A stretch of DNA of 64,000 nt from Pusillimonas sp. T7-7 (GTDB taxonomy: Bacteria > Pseudomonadota > Gammaproteobacteria > Burkholderiales > Burkholderiaceae_B): NCBI RefSeq assembly GCF_000209655.1, contig NC_015458.1, positions 2,852,001 to 2,916,000 of the forward strand, read 5' to 3'. The position numbers and the translations under genes are program-made. Within the stretch, counting starts at the first letter, position 1. Each line of letters opens with the position of its first letter. The notes beneath the pieces are model-generated. The model had not been told where the DNA came from and searched no databases. It saw only the letters and a list, made by a program, of their open reading frames with translations. Shown here piece by piece: positions 53,435 to 62,580 of this stretch.

Positions 53435-54487
53435 TTAGCGCCGCAACAACCCTTCAAACTCACGCAAGTAACGCCGCCCCATTTCCCGTACGTCATGCTC
53501 TTGGTTCACGTAGGCATACGCGCGCTCGATGGCTGCCTGGCGGAAGGTCGTGTCGTCCAGCATACGCTGCATGCCAGCCGCCATGGCATGATGATCGCCC
53601 ACCTTGCACAATACGCCGCGCCCTTCGGCCAGGCTTTCCTTCAGCCCGCCGGCATCGGTCGACACCACAGGTATGCGCTGCAAAAAGGCGTCGAGCACGC
53701 TGCTGCCCAAGGCCTCTTCAACAGAGCTCATGGCAAAAACGTCCATGGCGCTGTACAGGCTTTCTATATCTTTCTGAAAACCGGCAAACAGATAGACTTT
53801 TTCCAAACCCAACTCGGCAACGCGTGCGCGCGCAGCCTGTTCGGCATCACCGCCACCGCCCAAGTGAACAAAGACGAAGTCATTACGTTGTTGGGCCAGA
53901 ACATTGACGGCTTCGACCATGGTGATTGGGTCTTTATCGTGAATCAGCGCAGCCGAGGTGGAAATCAGACGCTTGCCTTTCGGCGCCCATTCATCCAGGA
54001 AGCGTTTTACACGCGCTTGGTCCACCTTGACGGGTTCAACGGCGCTGCGAATGATGACGGGCTTGATGCCCAGGCGCCGCGGTTCGGCGGCAGCCGATTC
54101 GCTAATGGCCACAAACAGGTCAATACGCCGCCATTTGAAGCGGGTCTTGATGTCGTTGTGAACCCGAAAATCGGTGCGCCGCGAAAAGACAACGGGACGG
54201 TGGTGCGCCCAACGGGTCAACGCAGCCCAGGTAATGGTATTGGCGGTTTGAGCGTGGATGATGTCGAACTTTCTTCCCGAGCCCAATAGGAAATTGATCT
54301 GCCCCGCCGGGCCGTCTTGCTCGTATACCTGGAACCCTTCGGACCGCGCGGTGTCGGCCATTTGGCTGCCGCGCCGCGCCATCAGCGCCACTTCGTGACC
54401 TGCCTCGCGGAATTGGCGCATGCAATACAGGGTCTGCCGCTCGCCACCGCGCCAGCCTCGCTCAAAGTTCAGTTGCAGGATTTTCAT
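53435..54487 (-). CDS. Glycosyltransferase family 4
   Basis: 350-residue GT-B glycosyltransferase. The N-terminal acceptor domain begins MKILQLNFERGWRGGERQTL with the GG loop of GT4 enzymes. The C-terminal donor domain has LISTSAALIHDKDPITMVEA and the EX7E element in SSVEEALGSSVLDAFLQRIP. It probably adds a sugar to LPS core or another envelope glycan from a nucleotide-sugar donor. It follows the MFS gene by 22 bp on the same strand and may belong to the glmU-MFS-GT4 transcript. Confidence 0.9.
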   Translation of the reverse strand: MKILQLNFERGWRGGERQTLYCMRQFREAGHEVALMARRGSQMADTARSEGFQVYEQDGPAGQINFLLGSGRKFDIIHAQTANTITWAALTRWAHHRPVVFSRRTDFRVHNDIKTRFKWRRIDLFVAISESAAAEPRRLGIKPVIIRSAVEPVKVDQARVKRFLDEWAPKGKRLISTSAALIHDKDPITMVEAVNVLAQQRNDFVFVHLGGGGDAEQAARARVAELGLEKVYLFAGFQKDIESLYSAMDVFAMSSVEEALGSSVLDAFLQRIPVVSTDAGGLKESLAEGRGVLCKVGDHHAMAAGMQRMLDDTTFRQAAIERAYAYVNQEHDVREMGRRYLREFEGLLRR

Positions 54488-54509
54488 GGACCAGACTTTA
54501 TTTATTTAT

Positions 54510-55898
54510 TTAGAGTTCCAGATCTGCCATCGGATTCAAATGACGGAGCACATTGATCAACACCGCGATCAAGGCACAGACAATAGCAGCAACCACGCCC
54601 AGCCTGGCGCCATGAACGGCGCTTATATTGAATGAAAGCCCCACCAGAGTGGTGCCAAAGCTTTGCCCGAATACCCGTGTGGTGGCCTGCATGCCTCCGG
54701 CCGCACCGCTGCGATGCCGGGGCGAACCGGCCAGCAAGGCACGATTGTTTGGCGTTTGAAAAAATCCGAAGCCCACGCCACCCAGCAACATGGACAGCAT
54801 AAACCACAGGAAAGCCGCATTCACGGGCAACAGTATCAGCCAGAGCATGCCCAAGGCAATACCGCTGGCGCCTATGCCGCACAGCACCGCCACCGCATAT
54901 CGGTTGGACATATAACCCGCCACCGGCGCCATGACAGCCACGCCAACAGACCAGGCCCCCAACAGCATACCCACTTCTGCATATGAGTAGCCCAGTACTT
55001 GCTGGAAGTAAAAGGGCAAGGCCACAAAGGCGGACATCTGGGCGGCAAAGGAAAAAGCCGACGCTCCAACAGCATAGGCAATGGGCGTGATGCGCAACAG
55101 GTCTATGGGTACGATAGGCGCGGTTTGATCGCGCGAACGGCGTACCAGTATCCAGCCGGCCAGTGCAGCCAGCATCAAACACAGGACCGCCTGTAGCGGA
55201 TGCTCGACCAGTGCGTCCAGGCCTATGATGGACAGCCCGAAGACAGGTACGCTCAGTGCGCAGGCCAGCCAGTCGAATCGGCCGCTATTGCGGGGAATGT
55301 CCGGCAAATAGCGTATGCCGAAATAGGCGATCAGGCACAGGGGAATGTTGATCAGGAAGATCCAGTGCCACGATGCCAGTTGCAGGATGAATGCGCCCAG
55401 GGTGGGCCCAGCCACTGACATCAAGCCCACCGTCATGGCATTCAGACTCAGGCCCATGCCCAGCTTGTTCAGCGGATAAATATTGCGTACCAGCCCACCG
55501 AACAAGCACATCAGCATGGCCGATCCCAGCCCCTGCGCGACACGCGATACTATCAGGGTTGTGAGGCTGACCGATGCCGCCGAGCTTAGCGAAGCCAGCA
55601 TGAACAAAGTAAGGCCCACCGCAAACATGCGACGGAAACCCACACGCTCGGCCATGGCAGACAAAGGCAGCAGCGAAACAACCACAATCAGGTTGTAGGC
55701 GATCACAACCCACACAACATCGGCTGGAGCAATGCTGAGCGACTGGGCGATGGCCGGCAAGGCGACATTGGCCATGGTGGCATCGAGCACTGCAATGGTC
55801 AGTGCCAGCAGCAGGGTCGCTGCCGCCCAGTGGCGCCGGGGTGCGTCAAGCCCGTCGGATAACTCCCCTGAGCTGTCGGTATCTGCGGTAACTGCCAT
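54510..55898 (-). CDS. MFS transporter (DHA2/EmrB-QacA type)
   Basis: 462-residue inner-membrane proton antiporter with about 14 predicted helices. Family motifs include LDATMANVALPAIAQSL in helix 1 and AGPTLGAFILQLASWHWIFL in motif C and helix 5. Such pumps export drugs or amphipathic metabolites. It begins 5 bp after the glmU stop, an unusual partner that suggests co-transcription. A GT4 gene follows. Confidence 0.9.
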   Translation of the reverse strand: MAVTADTDSSGELSDGLDAPRRHWAAATLLLALTIAVLDATMANVALPAIAQSLSIAPADVVWVVIAYNLIVVVSLLPLSAMAERVGFRRMFAVGLTLFMLASLSSAASVSLTTLIVSRVAQGLGSAMLMCLFGGLVRNIYPLNKLGMGLSLNAMTVGLMSVAGPTLGAFILQLASWHWIFLINIPLCLIAYFGIRYLPDIPRNSGRFDWLACALSVPVFGLSIIGLDALVEHPLQAVLCLMLAALAGWILVRRSRDQTAPIVPIDLLRITPIAYAVGASAFSFAAQMSAFVALPFYFQQVLGYSYAEVGMLLGAWSVGVAVMAPVAGYMSNRYAVAVLCGIGASGIALGMLWLILLPVNAAFLWFMLSMLLGGVGFGFFQTPNNRALLAGSPRHRSGAAGGMQATTRVFGQSFGTTLVGLSFNISAVHGARLGVVAAIVCALIAVLINVLRHLNPMADLEL

Positions 55899-55903
55899 CG
55901 GCC

Positions 55904-57277
55904 TCAGGACTTCTTTACCGGCCGGCTCCAGCCTTCTATAGTTTGTTGCGCGGGGCGTGAAATGGTCAGCTTGCCTGCCGGTGCATTGCGCGTTAGCGTT
56001 GTACCGGCCCCCAAGGTGGCACCTTGCCCCACCCGCACTGGCGCAACCAGTTGGGTATCGGAGCCAATAAAGGCGTCATCTTCTATTACGGTTAGCGACT
56101 TGTTGACGCCATCGTAATTGCAGGTAATGGTACCGGCGCCGATATTGACACGCGCGCCGATCTGGGCATCGCCTATATAGGCCAGGTGATTGGCTTTGGA
56201 ACCCTGGCCGAGCACGCTTTTCTTGATTTCCACGAAGTTGCCTACATGAGCCTGCGGGCCAATCTGGGCGCCCGGGCGCAGGCGAGCGTATGGCCCTATG
56301 CGTGCGTCGTCGGCGACCTGCGCTTCCTGGATGTGGCTGAAAGCCTCGATCTGCGTATTTGCGGCAATGACCGCATCTTTGATGACGCAATGAGGACCGA
56401 TGCGAACGCCATCGGCCAATTCGACCTTGCCTTCAAAGACGCAACCCACATCAATGAACACATCGCGCCCGCACACCAGCGAGCCGCGCAAATCGAAACG
56501 GGCCGGGTCGGCCAGCGTGACGCCCGCCTCGAGCAGGCGACGCGCCTGTTCCTGCTGCCAACTGCGCTCGAGCTGAGCCTGCTGCACCCGGCTGTTGACC
56601 CCCAGGGTTTCCCAGGCAAAGGAAGGATGCGCGGCATGAACCGGCAAACCGTCAGCCACCGACAGGCCAACGACATCGGTTAAATAATATTCGCCCTGGG
56701 CGTTGTTGTTGTCTATGCGCGAGAGCCAGTCTTTCAGTCGCGCTGTTGGAGCTGCCAGGATGCCTGTATTGACTTCATTAATGGCATGTTCCGCGGGTGT
56801 GGCGTCTTTATGCTCGACGATGCGTATGACTTCGTTTTTGTCATTACGCACAATACGACCATAACCGGTAGGGTCAGGCAATTGTTCAGTCAGCACAGCC
56901 ATACCGCCCTTGCGGGCGGCAAGCAAGCCTTGCAATGTTGCCGTCTGTACCAATGGCACATCGCCATACAAAACCAGCGTGGCATCATCCTGTCCACCGT
57001 TTTCAAGCAGCGCGGGCACGGCCTGCTGTACGGCATGCCCGGTGCCTTGCTGCGGGCTTTGCAAGACAAACTCGATATCGGGTTGATCGGAAAACGCTTG
57101 CTTGACGCGCTCGGCGCCATGGCCTACTACGACAATAATGCGGTCAGGGGACAGCGCGCGCGCGTTGTCGAGCACATGCGCCAGCATGGGTTTGCCGGCC
57201 AGCGGGTGCAGTACTTTAGGCAGATTGGACTGCATGCGCTTGCCAAGGCCAGCGGCCAGAATAACGATGTTCAGCAT
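55904..57277 (-). CDS. glmU: Bifunctional GlmU: GlcN-1-P acetyltransferase / GlcNAc-1-P uridyltransferase
   Basis: 457-residue enzyme making UDP-GlcNAc, working downstream of GlmS and GlmM. The N-terminal uridyltransferase domain opens with [20 protein letters not shown] and has [20 protein letters not shown]. The C-terminal left-handed beta-helix has hexapeptide repeats with [14 protein letters not shown] and [17 protein letters not shown] at the acetyltransferase site. Length is standard. GlmS lies 3 kb away on the same strand, separated by an Lrp, a GT4 and an MFS gene. Confidence 0.97.
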   Translation of the reverse strand: MLNIVILAAGLGKRMQSNLPKVLHPLAGKPMLAHVLDNARALSPDRIIVVVGHGAERVKQAFSDQPDIEFVLQSPQQGTGHAVQQAVPALLENGGQDDATLVLYGDVPLVQTATLQGLLAARKGGMAVLTEQLPDPTGYGRIVRNDKNEVIRIVEHKDATPAEHAINEVNTGILAAPTARLKDWLSRIDNNNAQGEYYLTDVVGLSVADGLPVHAAHPSFAWETLGVNSRVQQAQLERSWQQEQARRLLEAGVTLADPARFDLRGSLVCGRDVFIDVGCVFEGKVELADGVRIGPHCVIKDAVIAANTQIEAFSHIQEAQVADDARIGPYARLRPGAQIGPQAHVGNFVEIKKSVLGQGSKANHLAYIGDAQIGARVNIGAGTITCNYDGVNKSLTVIEDDAFIGSDTQLVAPVRVGQGATLGAGTTLTRNAPAGKLTISRPAQQTIEGWSRPVKKS

Positions 57278-57355
57278 GGAAACACTTGATCAATAAAAAA
57301 GAAAGGCCAGAATACCCGGAAACATCAAACCACACACAACACGCTCTTTTATTTA

Positions 57356-58141
57356 TTAACCGTCTGTTTCGCTGGATGGACGCGAGCGTTTGCGCGCCAT
57401 GGTTTTGCCGGCTGCTTTCTTGGCGGGCCGGCTTGTGCTGGCAGACCGCGTTGTTTTCTTGGCGGCCTTGCGTGGCGCACCGCCCAAGGTGGACCGAGAT
57501 GAAGTGTGATCGGATGATTGATCCGCCGCGGCACGAGTGGCTTCTGCACTTTGCAGTGTGGCGGTCGTTGCTGCTGCAAGCGTATCGAACTGCTTTTGCA
57601 GCATGTCCCACCAGCCCTGGGCGGCTGCCGCACTGGCCGCTTGCGCAGCGTTGCCCTGACCGGTTGCAGAGTAATCGGCACCCTCGGCGTCTGATGATCC
57701 GGGCGCCGGGGACGCTGGCTTGCTTTGTACAGGCTCTGGCGCTTCAGCGGCCGCCGGAGCGGGCTTGATGCCCAACACGAGCTCTAGCGGCGATGGGCCA
57801 TCAGGGCTTGCGCCGCCCGTCGCGGCAGCAGAGCTGGCTGCAAAGGATTTCAAGGTGGCTATGGTTGCCCGCTGCACTTCCAGCCCCTGTATGGTGCTGG
57901 ACAGCATCGACAAATTCATGCGCAGCCAGTTTTCGACTGCACGCAGATCGCTGATCCGGCGATCCAGATCCTCAATGGACATGGGTGGCGTCAACGCGGA
58001 GTGCTCCATCCCGCCGGCGGCAGCCAGCCCTTGCCAGGCCTGGCGCATCATTTCCATACTGGCCATCATGGGGTTTTGAGCGATATCGCCGTTTTGTCCG
58101 AAACCGGGCAACACAAATGGATTATGTGGTTGAGTAGCCAT
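57356..58141 (-). CDS. phaM: PhaM-family polyhydroxyalkanoate granule-associated protein
   Basis: 261-residue protein starting at ATG 58141, chosen for its AGGAG ribosome site. The N-terminal part has FGQNGDIAQNPMMASMEMMR and the conserved IEDLDRRISDLRAVENWLRM, features of PhaM, which activates PHA synthase and ties granules to the nucleoid. The middle is Ala/Pro/Ser-rich, and the last 45 residues are Lys/Arg/Ala-rich (RKAAKKTTRSASTSRPAKKA), like histone H1 tails that bind DNA. An earlier in-frame start at 58213 has no ribosome site. Confidence 0.85.
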   Translation of the reverse strand: MATQPHNPFVLPGFGQNGDIAQNPMMASMEMMRQAWQGLAAAGGMEHSALTPPMSIEDLDRRISDLRAVENWLRMNLSMLSSTIQGLEVQRATIATLKSFAASSAAATGGASPDGPSPLELVLGIKPAPAAAEAPEPVQSKPASPAPGSSDAEGADYSATGQGNAAQAASAAAAQGWWDMLQKQFDTLAAATTATLQSAEATRAAADQSSDHTSSRSTLGGAPRKAAKKTTRSASTSRPAKKAAGKTMARKRSRPSSETDG

Positions 58142-58270
58142 GGCGGCTCCTTGAGCGCAATCGTTTCTGAAAAGAATCGTATGGACACCTGCTCGGCAAG
58201 CCGGCAGGCCCACGGTAGGTAGTGGCTAGCTTAAACTGAAGCAGCGCATCCGTCTAATCAATACGGCAGG

Positions 58271-59101
58271 CTATATAAGACCTTGCTCCATCCGTCTTTG
58301 TATGCCTTCCAGTACGACCAGTTCGGCTTCACGTGTAAAAGCATTAGCCTCGATCAATGCGTGCAGCTCTTCCATCCCGACCAAACGGATCTCGCTGACT
58401 TCGCCATCCAGGTTCCGAGGCTGCACAGACTCGGCCAGGACGCAATCGCTAACCAGCACGTCTTCGACCTGATACCCCTCCGGCAAACGCCGGTGCATGC
58501 GCAAGATAATGCGCAGCGGCGACCGGCCTTCAATATCACCAGCCTCCAGCCCCGCTTCCTCGTTGCTTTCCCGCAACAGAGAATGATCAAGGCTTTCGCC
58601 GGCGCCTGTCAGGCCCCCAACCAAGGTATCCCACAGCCCCGGATCGGTCGACTTGCTCAACGAGCGGCGGGCAATCCAGAGTCTGCCGTCGGGCGACCAG
58701 GCGTTCAAGTGCACCGCTTTGGTCAACAAGCCCAAAGGGCGCACCGCGGCACGTTCAATGGCGCCCAAACGGCGCCCTTCGCCGATCACGTCCAGCAACT
58801 CGTTGCGCCAGCCGCGCAAGCAGCCTGTATCTTTCAAAGAGAGCGCAAGCCTTGCCAATACGGCATTCAACGTCATGCGCTGACCGGTGGCTGCGGTAAT
58901 GTGAACGGCTTCGTCTTCGATATGTACACCAGGCAGCCCGAGCAGATGGCCGGTTGCCTTGGCGGTGACCCAGCCGGCCACCCGACCTGAAACGGTCAAG
59001 GGGCGGCAGCCGCCGGGCGGCAGCTGTTGAATTCTTTTGATTAATTGTCGGTAGCGGGCCTGGACAACGGGCGCCAACGCATGGGCTTGTGCATCTTTCA
59101 T
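58271..59101 (-). CDS. Nudix hydrolase with N-terminal DUF4743 domain
   Basis: 276-residue protein. The C-terminal Nudix domain holds the full Nudix box, from GGLTGAGESLDHSLLRES to NEEAGLE, so the metal-binding glutamates are intact. The N-terminal half (about 1-110) fits the DUF4743 region found with thiamine-pyrophosphokinase-like Nudix proteins. It should hydrolyse a nucleoside diphosphate derivative; the exact substrate is unknown. It is divergent from the cytochrome oxidase operon. Confidence 0.88.
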   Translation of the reverse strand: MKDAQAHALAPVVQARYRQLIKRIQQLPPGGCRPLTVSGRVAGWVTAKATGHLLGLPGVHIEDEAVHITAATGQRMTLNAVLARLALSLKDTGCLRGWRNELLDVIGEGRRLGAIERAAVRPLGLLTKAVHLNAWSPDGRLWIARRSLSKSTDPGLWDTLVGGLTGAGESLDHSLLRESNEEAGLEAGDIEGRSPLRIILRMHRRLPEGYQVEDVLVSDCVLAESVQPRNLDGEVSEIRLVGMEELHALIEANAFTREAELVVLEGIQRRMEQGLI

Positions 59102-59189
59102 GCAATAATTGTAGTGTAAGCTTGCCTGCCCAGCGCTTGTTTTTAACCGCCCCCAACACAGAGCCAGCCCACGTTCAGCTCGAGTTCGC

Positions 59190-59195
59190 TATAAT
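59190..59195 (+). promoter_or_regulatory. Candidate -10 box for the cytochrome oxidase operon
   Basis: A consensus TATAAT sits about 150 bp upstream of ctaC in the 247-bp spacer to the Nudix gene. No good -35 hexamer is at the expected distance, so an activator or a different promoter may be used. The long leader that follows contains no recognised riboswitch. Confidence 0.35.
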
Positions 59196-59348
59196 TCTGC
59201 GGTCTTTAAGTAAATTCGAGCAGGTAGTTCTGGCTTTGTCATTTTAAGCCTGCCGTCCAATAATTGTGTGCTCATTCGGCGTTCTTTCGATCCATTTGTT
59301 TGATCAGAATCAACGTTTGGCTAGGGCGCGTCGTATTTCGAGGTCAGC

Positions 59349-60509
59349 ATGAAGAAGTTGAGAGGGTTACTGGGCACTGGCGCTTTGCTCATGGCAGGCG
59401 TAGCCAGTGCACAAATCAAGGATATGCCCGGAGGCCCCAGAGTTAATCAGCTCAACCTCCACGAAGGGGTTACGCAAATACAGCACGATATCGTATGGAT
59501 CCACTGGATGATGCTCATCATCTGTGCCATCATTTTCGTGGGTGTGTTTGGGGTGATGTTCTACTCCATCATCATGCACCGCAAATCGCGCGGCGCGGTT
59601 GCAGCCAAATTCCACGAGCACGTCGGCATCGAAGTCGCCTGGACGGTCATACCCTTTCTCATTGTCATCGGCATGGCCCTGCCAGCCACGCGCACCGTCG
59701 TCGCCATGAAAGACACGTCCAGCGCCGACCTCACCGTGAAAGTGACCGGCTACCAATGGAAATGGGGCTACGAATACATTGATGGCCCCGCACAGGGCGT
59801 CAAATTCCTGTCCAACCTGACTACGCCTCGCGCGCAAATCGAAGGCACGGAACCACGCAGCAATACCTATCTGGTAGAAGTCGACAACGAGCTGGTCGTG
59901 CCAGTCGACAAGAAAGTACGCATTGTCCTGACGTCGAATGACGTCATCCACTCGTGGATGATCCCCCATTTCGGGGTCAAGCAAGATGCCATGCCTGGCT
60001 TCCTGCGCGATACCTGGTTCCGCGCTGAAGAAATTGGCGTGTACCGTGGCCAGTGCGCCGAGCTCTGTGGCAAGGACCACGCTTTCATGCCCATCGTGGT
60101 CAACGTAGTGTCTCAGGAAGACTACGAAGCCTGGGCCGGTGAACAAAAGAAAGCCTTGGCTGCTCTGGCCGACGATCCCAACAAAGAATGGACCAAAGAC
60201 GAGCTCGTCGCACGCGGCAATACTGTCTTTACCGCAAACTGTGTCGCCTGCCACCAGGCTAACGGCAAAGGTCTGCCAGGCACCTTCCCTGCGCTTGATG
60301 GCGACGAGAAATACGTACTAGGCCCTATGAAAGATCAGATTCTTACCGTGCTTAACGGTCATCCGGGAACCGCCATGGCGGCATTCCGCGACCAGTTGAA
60401 CGACGTTGAAATCGCCGCGGTCATTACCTACACCCGCAATGCCTGGAGCAATGCAGGCAAAGGTAAAGATCCTGTTGTTCAACCCGCTGATGTCAAGGCC
60501 TTGCGCTAA
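59349..60509 (+). CDS. ctaC: Cytochrome c oxidase subunit II with fused cytochrome c domain
   Basis: 386-residue subunit of the aa3-type oxidase. After a signal peptide (LMAGVASAQ) come two transmembrane helices and the periplasmic cupredoxin domain with the CuA motif CAELCGKDHAFMP. A C-terminal cytochrome c domain carries the haem site CVACH. This caa3-like fusion is common in Burkholderiales. It passes electrons from cytochrome c to subunit I, encoded next, 86 bp downstream. Confidence 0.96.
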   Translation: MKKLRGLLGTGALLMAGVASAQIKDMPGGPRVNQLNLHEGVTQIQHDIVWIHWMMLIICAIIFVGVFGVMFYSIIMHRKSRGAVAAKFHEHVGIEVAWTVIPFLIVIGMALPATRTVVAMKDTSSADLTVKVTGYQWKWGYEYIDGPAQGVKFLSNLTTPRAQIEGTEPRSNTYLVEVDNELVVPVDKKVRIVLTSNDVIHSWMIPHFGVKQDAMPGFLRDTWFRAEEIGVYRGQCAELCGKDHAFMPIVVNVVSQEDYEAWAGEQKKALAALADDPNKEWTKDELVARGNTVFTANCVACHQANGKGLPGTFPALDGDEKYVLGPMKDQILTVLNGHPGTAMAAFRDQLNDVEIAAVITYTRNAWSNAGKGKDPVVQPADVKALR

Positions 60510-60595
60510 GCCGTTAGCGCGTGTAAAACAAATTTGAATATTTCTTGCCGGGCTGCCGTAAATCGGCATCCCGGATAAGTAGGAAGGAGTCCACA

Positions 60596-62191
60596 ATGAG
60601 CAGTGTTACTGCCGATCACGTCTCAGGCCACGGCCACGACGATCACGACCACAAACCGCAAGGCTGGCGCCGTTGGCTGTTTGCCACCAACCACAAAGAT
60701 ATCGGTACCATGTACCTGATATTCTCGTTCTGCATGCTGCTGGAAGGCGGCGTGCTGGCCTTGCTGCTGCGCACTGAACTGTTTTCCCCGGGTTTACAGT
60801 TCTTCCAGCCTGAACTGTTCAACCAGTTCACCACCATGCACGGCCTGATCATGATTTTCGGCGCCATCATGCCGGCGTTCGTGGGCTTTGCCAACTGGAT
60901 GATTCCGCTGCAGATCGGCGCATCCGACATGGCCTTCGCCCGCATGAACAACTTCAGCTTCTGGCTGCTGCCCATCGGCGCCATCCTGTTCACGGTCTCT
61001 TTCTTTGTTCCCGGCGGCGCCAACGCTGCGGGCTGGACCATGTACGCGCCGCTGTCGCTGCAAATGGGCCCCGGCATGGACTTCAACATCTTCGCCGTGC
61101 ACATTCTGGGCGCATCGTCCATCATGGGCGCCATCAACATCATCGTCACGGTGCTGAACATGCGCGCACCCGGCATGACACTGATGAAAATGCCGCTGTT
61201 CTGCTGGACCTGGCTGATCACTGCCTATCTGCTCATCGCCATCATGCCGGTGCTGGCTGCCGCAGTCACCATGCTGCTCACCGACCGTCACTTCGGCACT
61301 TCCTTCTTTAACGCCGCCGCCGGCGGCGACCCCGTCCTGTATCAGCACGTGTTCTGGTTCTTCGGTCACCCCGAAGTTTACGTAATGATTCTGCCGGCCT
61401 TCGGTATTGTGTCGGCTGTCGTACCTGCCTTTTCCCGCAAACAACTGTTTGGCTATGCCTCGATGGTGTATGCAACGGCTGCCATTGCCATCCTGTCGTT
61501 CCTGGTTTGGGCTCACCACATGTTCGCCACGGGCATGCCGGTAACCGGTCAGCTGTACTTCATGTACGCCACCATGCTTATTTCCATCCCCACAGGCGTC
61601 AAGGTATTCAACTGGGTGGCCACCATGTGGCGCGGGTCCCTGACCTTCGAAACACCCATGCTGTTCGCCATTGGCTTTATCTTCGTGTTCACCATAGGCG
61701 GCTTTACCGGCCTGATCCTGGCGGTGGCCCCCATCGATATCGCGGTCCACGACACCTACTACGTGATCGCCCACTTCCACTACGTGATGGTGGCCGGCTC
61801 GCTCTTCGGCATGTATGCCGGCGCCTACTACTGGCTGCCCAAATGGACAGGCCGCATGTACAACGAGAAACTGGGCAAATGGCACTTCTGGACCAGCATG
61901 ATCTCGTTCAACATCACGTTCTTCCCCATGCACTTCCTGGGGTTGGCCGGCATGCCGCGTCGTTACGCTGATTACCCTGCCCAATTCACCGATTTCAACG
62001 AAATCGCCACCATCGGCGCGTTCTTCTTCGGCTTCTCGCAGCTTATCTTCCTGTTCCTTACCCTCAGGGCCTGGAACGGTCACGGCGAACCTGCACCCGC
62101 CAAGCCATGGGAAGGCGCAACAGGCCTGGAATGGTCCGTGCCTTCGCCTGCACCTTTCCATACCTTTGTAACGCCCCCTGTGGTCAAATAA
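60596..62191 (+). CDS. ctaD: Cytochrome c oxidase subunit I
   Basis: 531-residue catalytic subunit with twelve transmembrane helices that binds haem a and the haem a3-CuB centre. Motifs include MHGLIMIFGAIMPAFVGFAN (haem ligand His), FWFFGHPEVYVMILPAFGI with the CuB His and cross-linked Tyr, and DTYYVIAHFHYVMVAGSLFG with the haem a3 and a ligands. Start ATG 60596 has an AAGGAG ribosome site. Assembly factors for CuB insertion are discussed under findings. Confidence 0.97.
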   Translation: MSSVTADHVSGHGHDDHDHKPQGWRRWLFATNHKDIGTMYLIFSFCMLLEGGVLALLLRTELFSPGLQFFQPELFNQFTTMHGLIMIFGAIMPAFVGFANWMIPLQIGASDMAFARMNNFSFWLLPIGAILFTVSFFVPGGANAAGWTMYAPLSLQMGPGMDFNIFAVHILGASSIMGAINIIVTVLNMRAPGMTLMKMPLFCWTWLITAYLLIAIMPVLAAAVTMLLTDRHFGTSFFNAAAGGDPVLYQHVFWFFGHPEVYVMILPAFGIVSAVVPAFSRKQLFGYASMVYATAAIAILSFLVWAHHMFATGMPVTGQLYFMYATMLISIPTGVKVFNWVATMWRGSLTFETPMLFAIGFIFVFTIGGFTGLILAVAPIDIAVHDTYYVIAHFHYVMVAGSLFGMYAGAYYWLPKWTGRMYNEKLGKWHFWTSMISFNITFFPMHFLGLAGMPRRYADYPAQFTDFNEIATIGAFFFGFSQLIFLFLTLRAWNGHGEPAPAKPWEGATGLEWSVPSPAPFHTFVTPPVVK

Positions 62192-62194
62192 GGC

Positions 62195-62311
62195 ATGGCC
62201 ATGACACCCGAGCAACGCCGGAAGAACCGTAACACCGCTATCGCACTGCTGATCATCGTGATCGCACTGGTAGCCTGGACCTTCTGGCGTGGCGGGTCCT
62301 TGGGCGGCTGA
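62195..62311 (+). CDS. Cytochrome oxidase small assembly protein
   Basis: A 38-residue membrane peptide starting 3 bp after ctaD. It has a basic N-terminus (TPEQRRKNRNT), one transmembrane helix (AIALLIIVIALVAWTFW) and a short Gly-rich tail. This pattern and position match the tiny cytochrome oxidase assembly proteins annotated in Burkholderiales, which usually precede ctaG. A second ATG at 62201 is possible. Confidence 0.75.
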   Translation: MAMTPEQRRKNRNTAIALLIIVIALVAWTFWRGGSLGG

Positions 62312-62315
62312 CGAC

Positions 62316-62543
62316 ATGACTGATGACATCAAAGAACTTTCCCGGCGCAAGCTGAACTTCTTCCAAACGCTCAAGGCTGTGGCCTGGGGTTTTTTCGGGG
62401 TGCGCAAGGGCAAGGGCTATACCGAAGATATCAACAATCTCAACCCGGTTCATCTGATCATTGCTGGTATTATCGCCACCCTGTTGTTTGTCGTTGTGTT
62501 GATTCTGGCGGCCCGTTGGTTTATCGGCTATTTCACGACCTAA
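62316..62543 (+). CDS. DUF2970 family small membrane protein
   Basis: 75-residue protein starting 4 bp after the small assembly gene. It has the DUF2970 pattern FFQTLKAVAWGFFGVRKGKG near the N-terminus and one C-terminal transmembrane helix (LIIAGIIATLLFVVVLILAA). These proteins are regularly found between ctaG and ctaE in beta-proteobacteria and are presumed to help oxidase assembly. The role is unproven. Confidence 0.85.
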   Translation: MTDDIKELSRRKLNFFQTLKAVAWGFFGVRKGKGYTEDINNLNPVHLIIAGIIATLLFVVVLILAARWFIGYFTT

Positions 62544-62580
62544 TAATATTTTTTTATTCAATAATTCGCAGGAGAACACC

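Noticed and set aside
54488..54504. Further GGACCAGACTTTATTTA-like sequence at the start of the GT4 gene
   Set aside because: It has an extra C, lacks the CTCTT extension, and lies outside the island; chance similarity in an AT-rich start region is as likely.
60794..62413. Long 539-codon minus-strand frame opposite ctaD
   Set aside because: Composition is typical of the antisense of a strongly biased membrane-protein gene; ctaD is certain on the plus strand.
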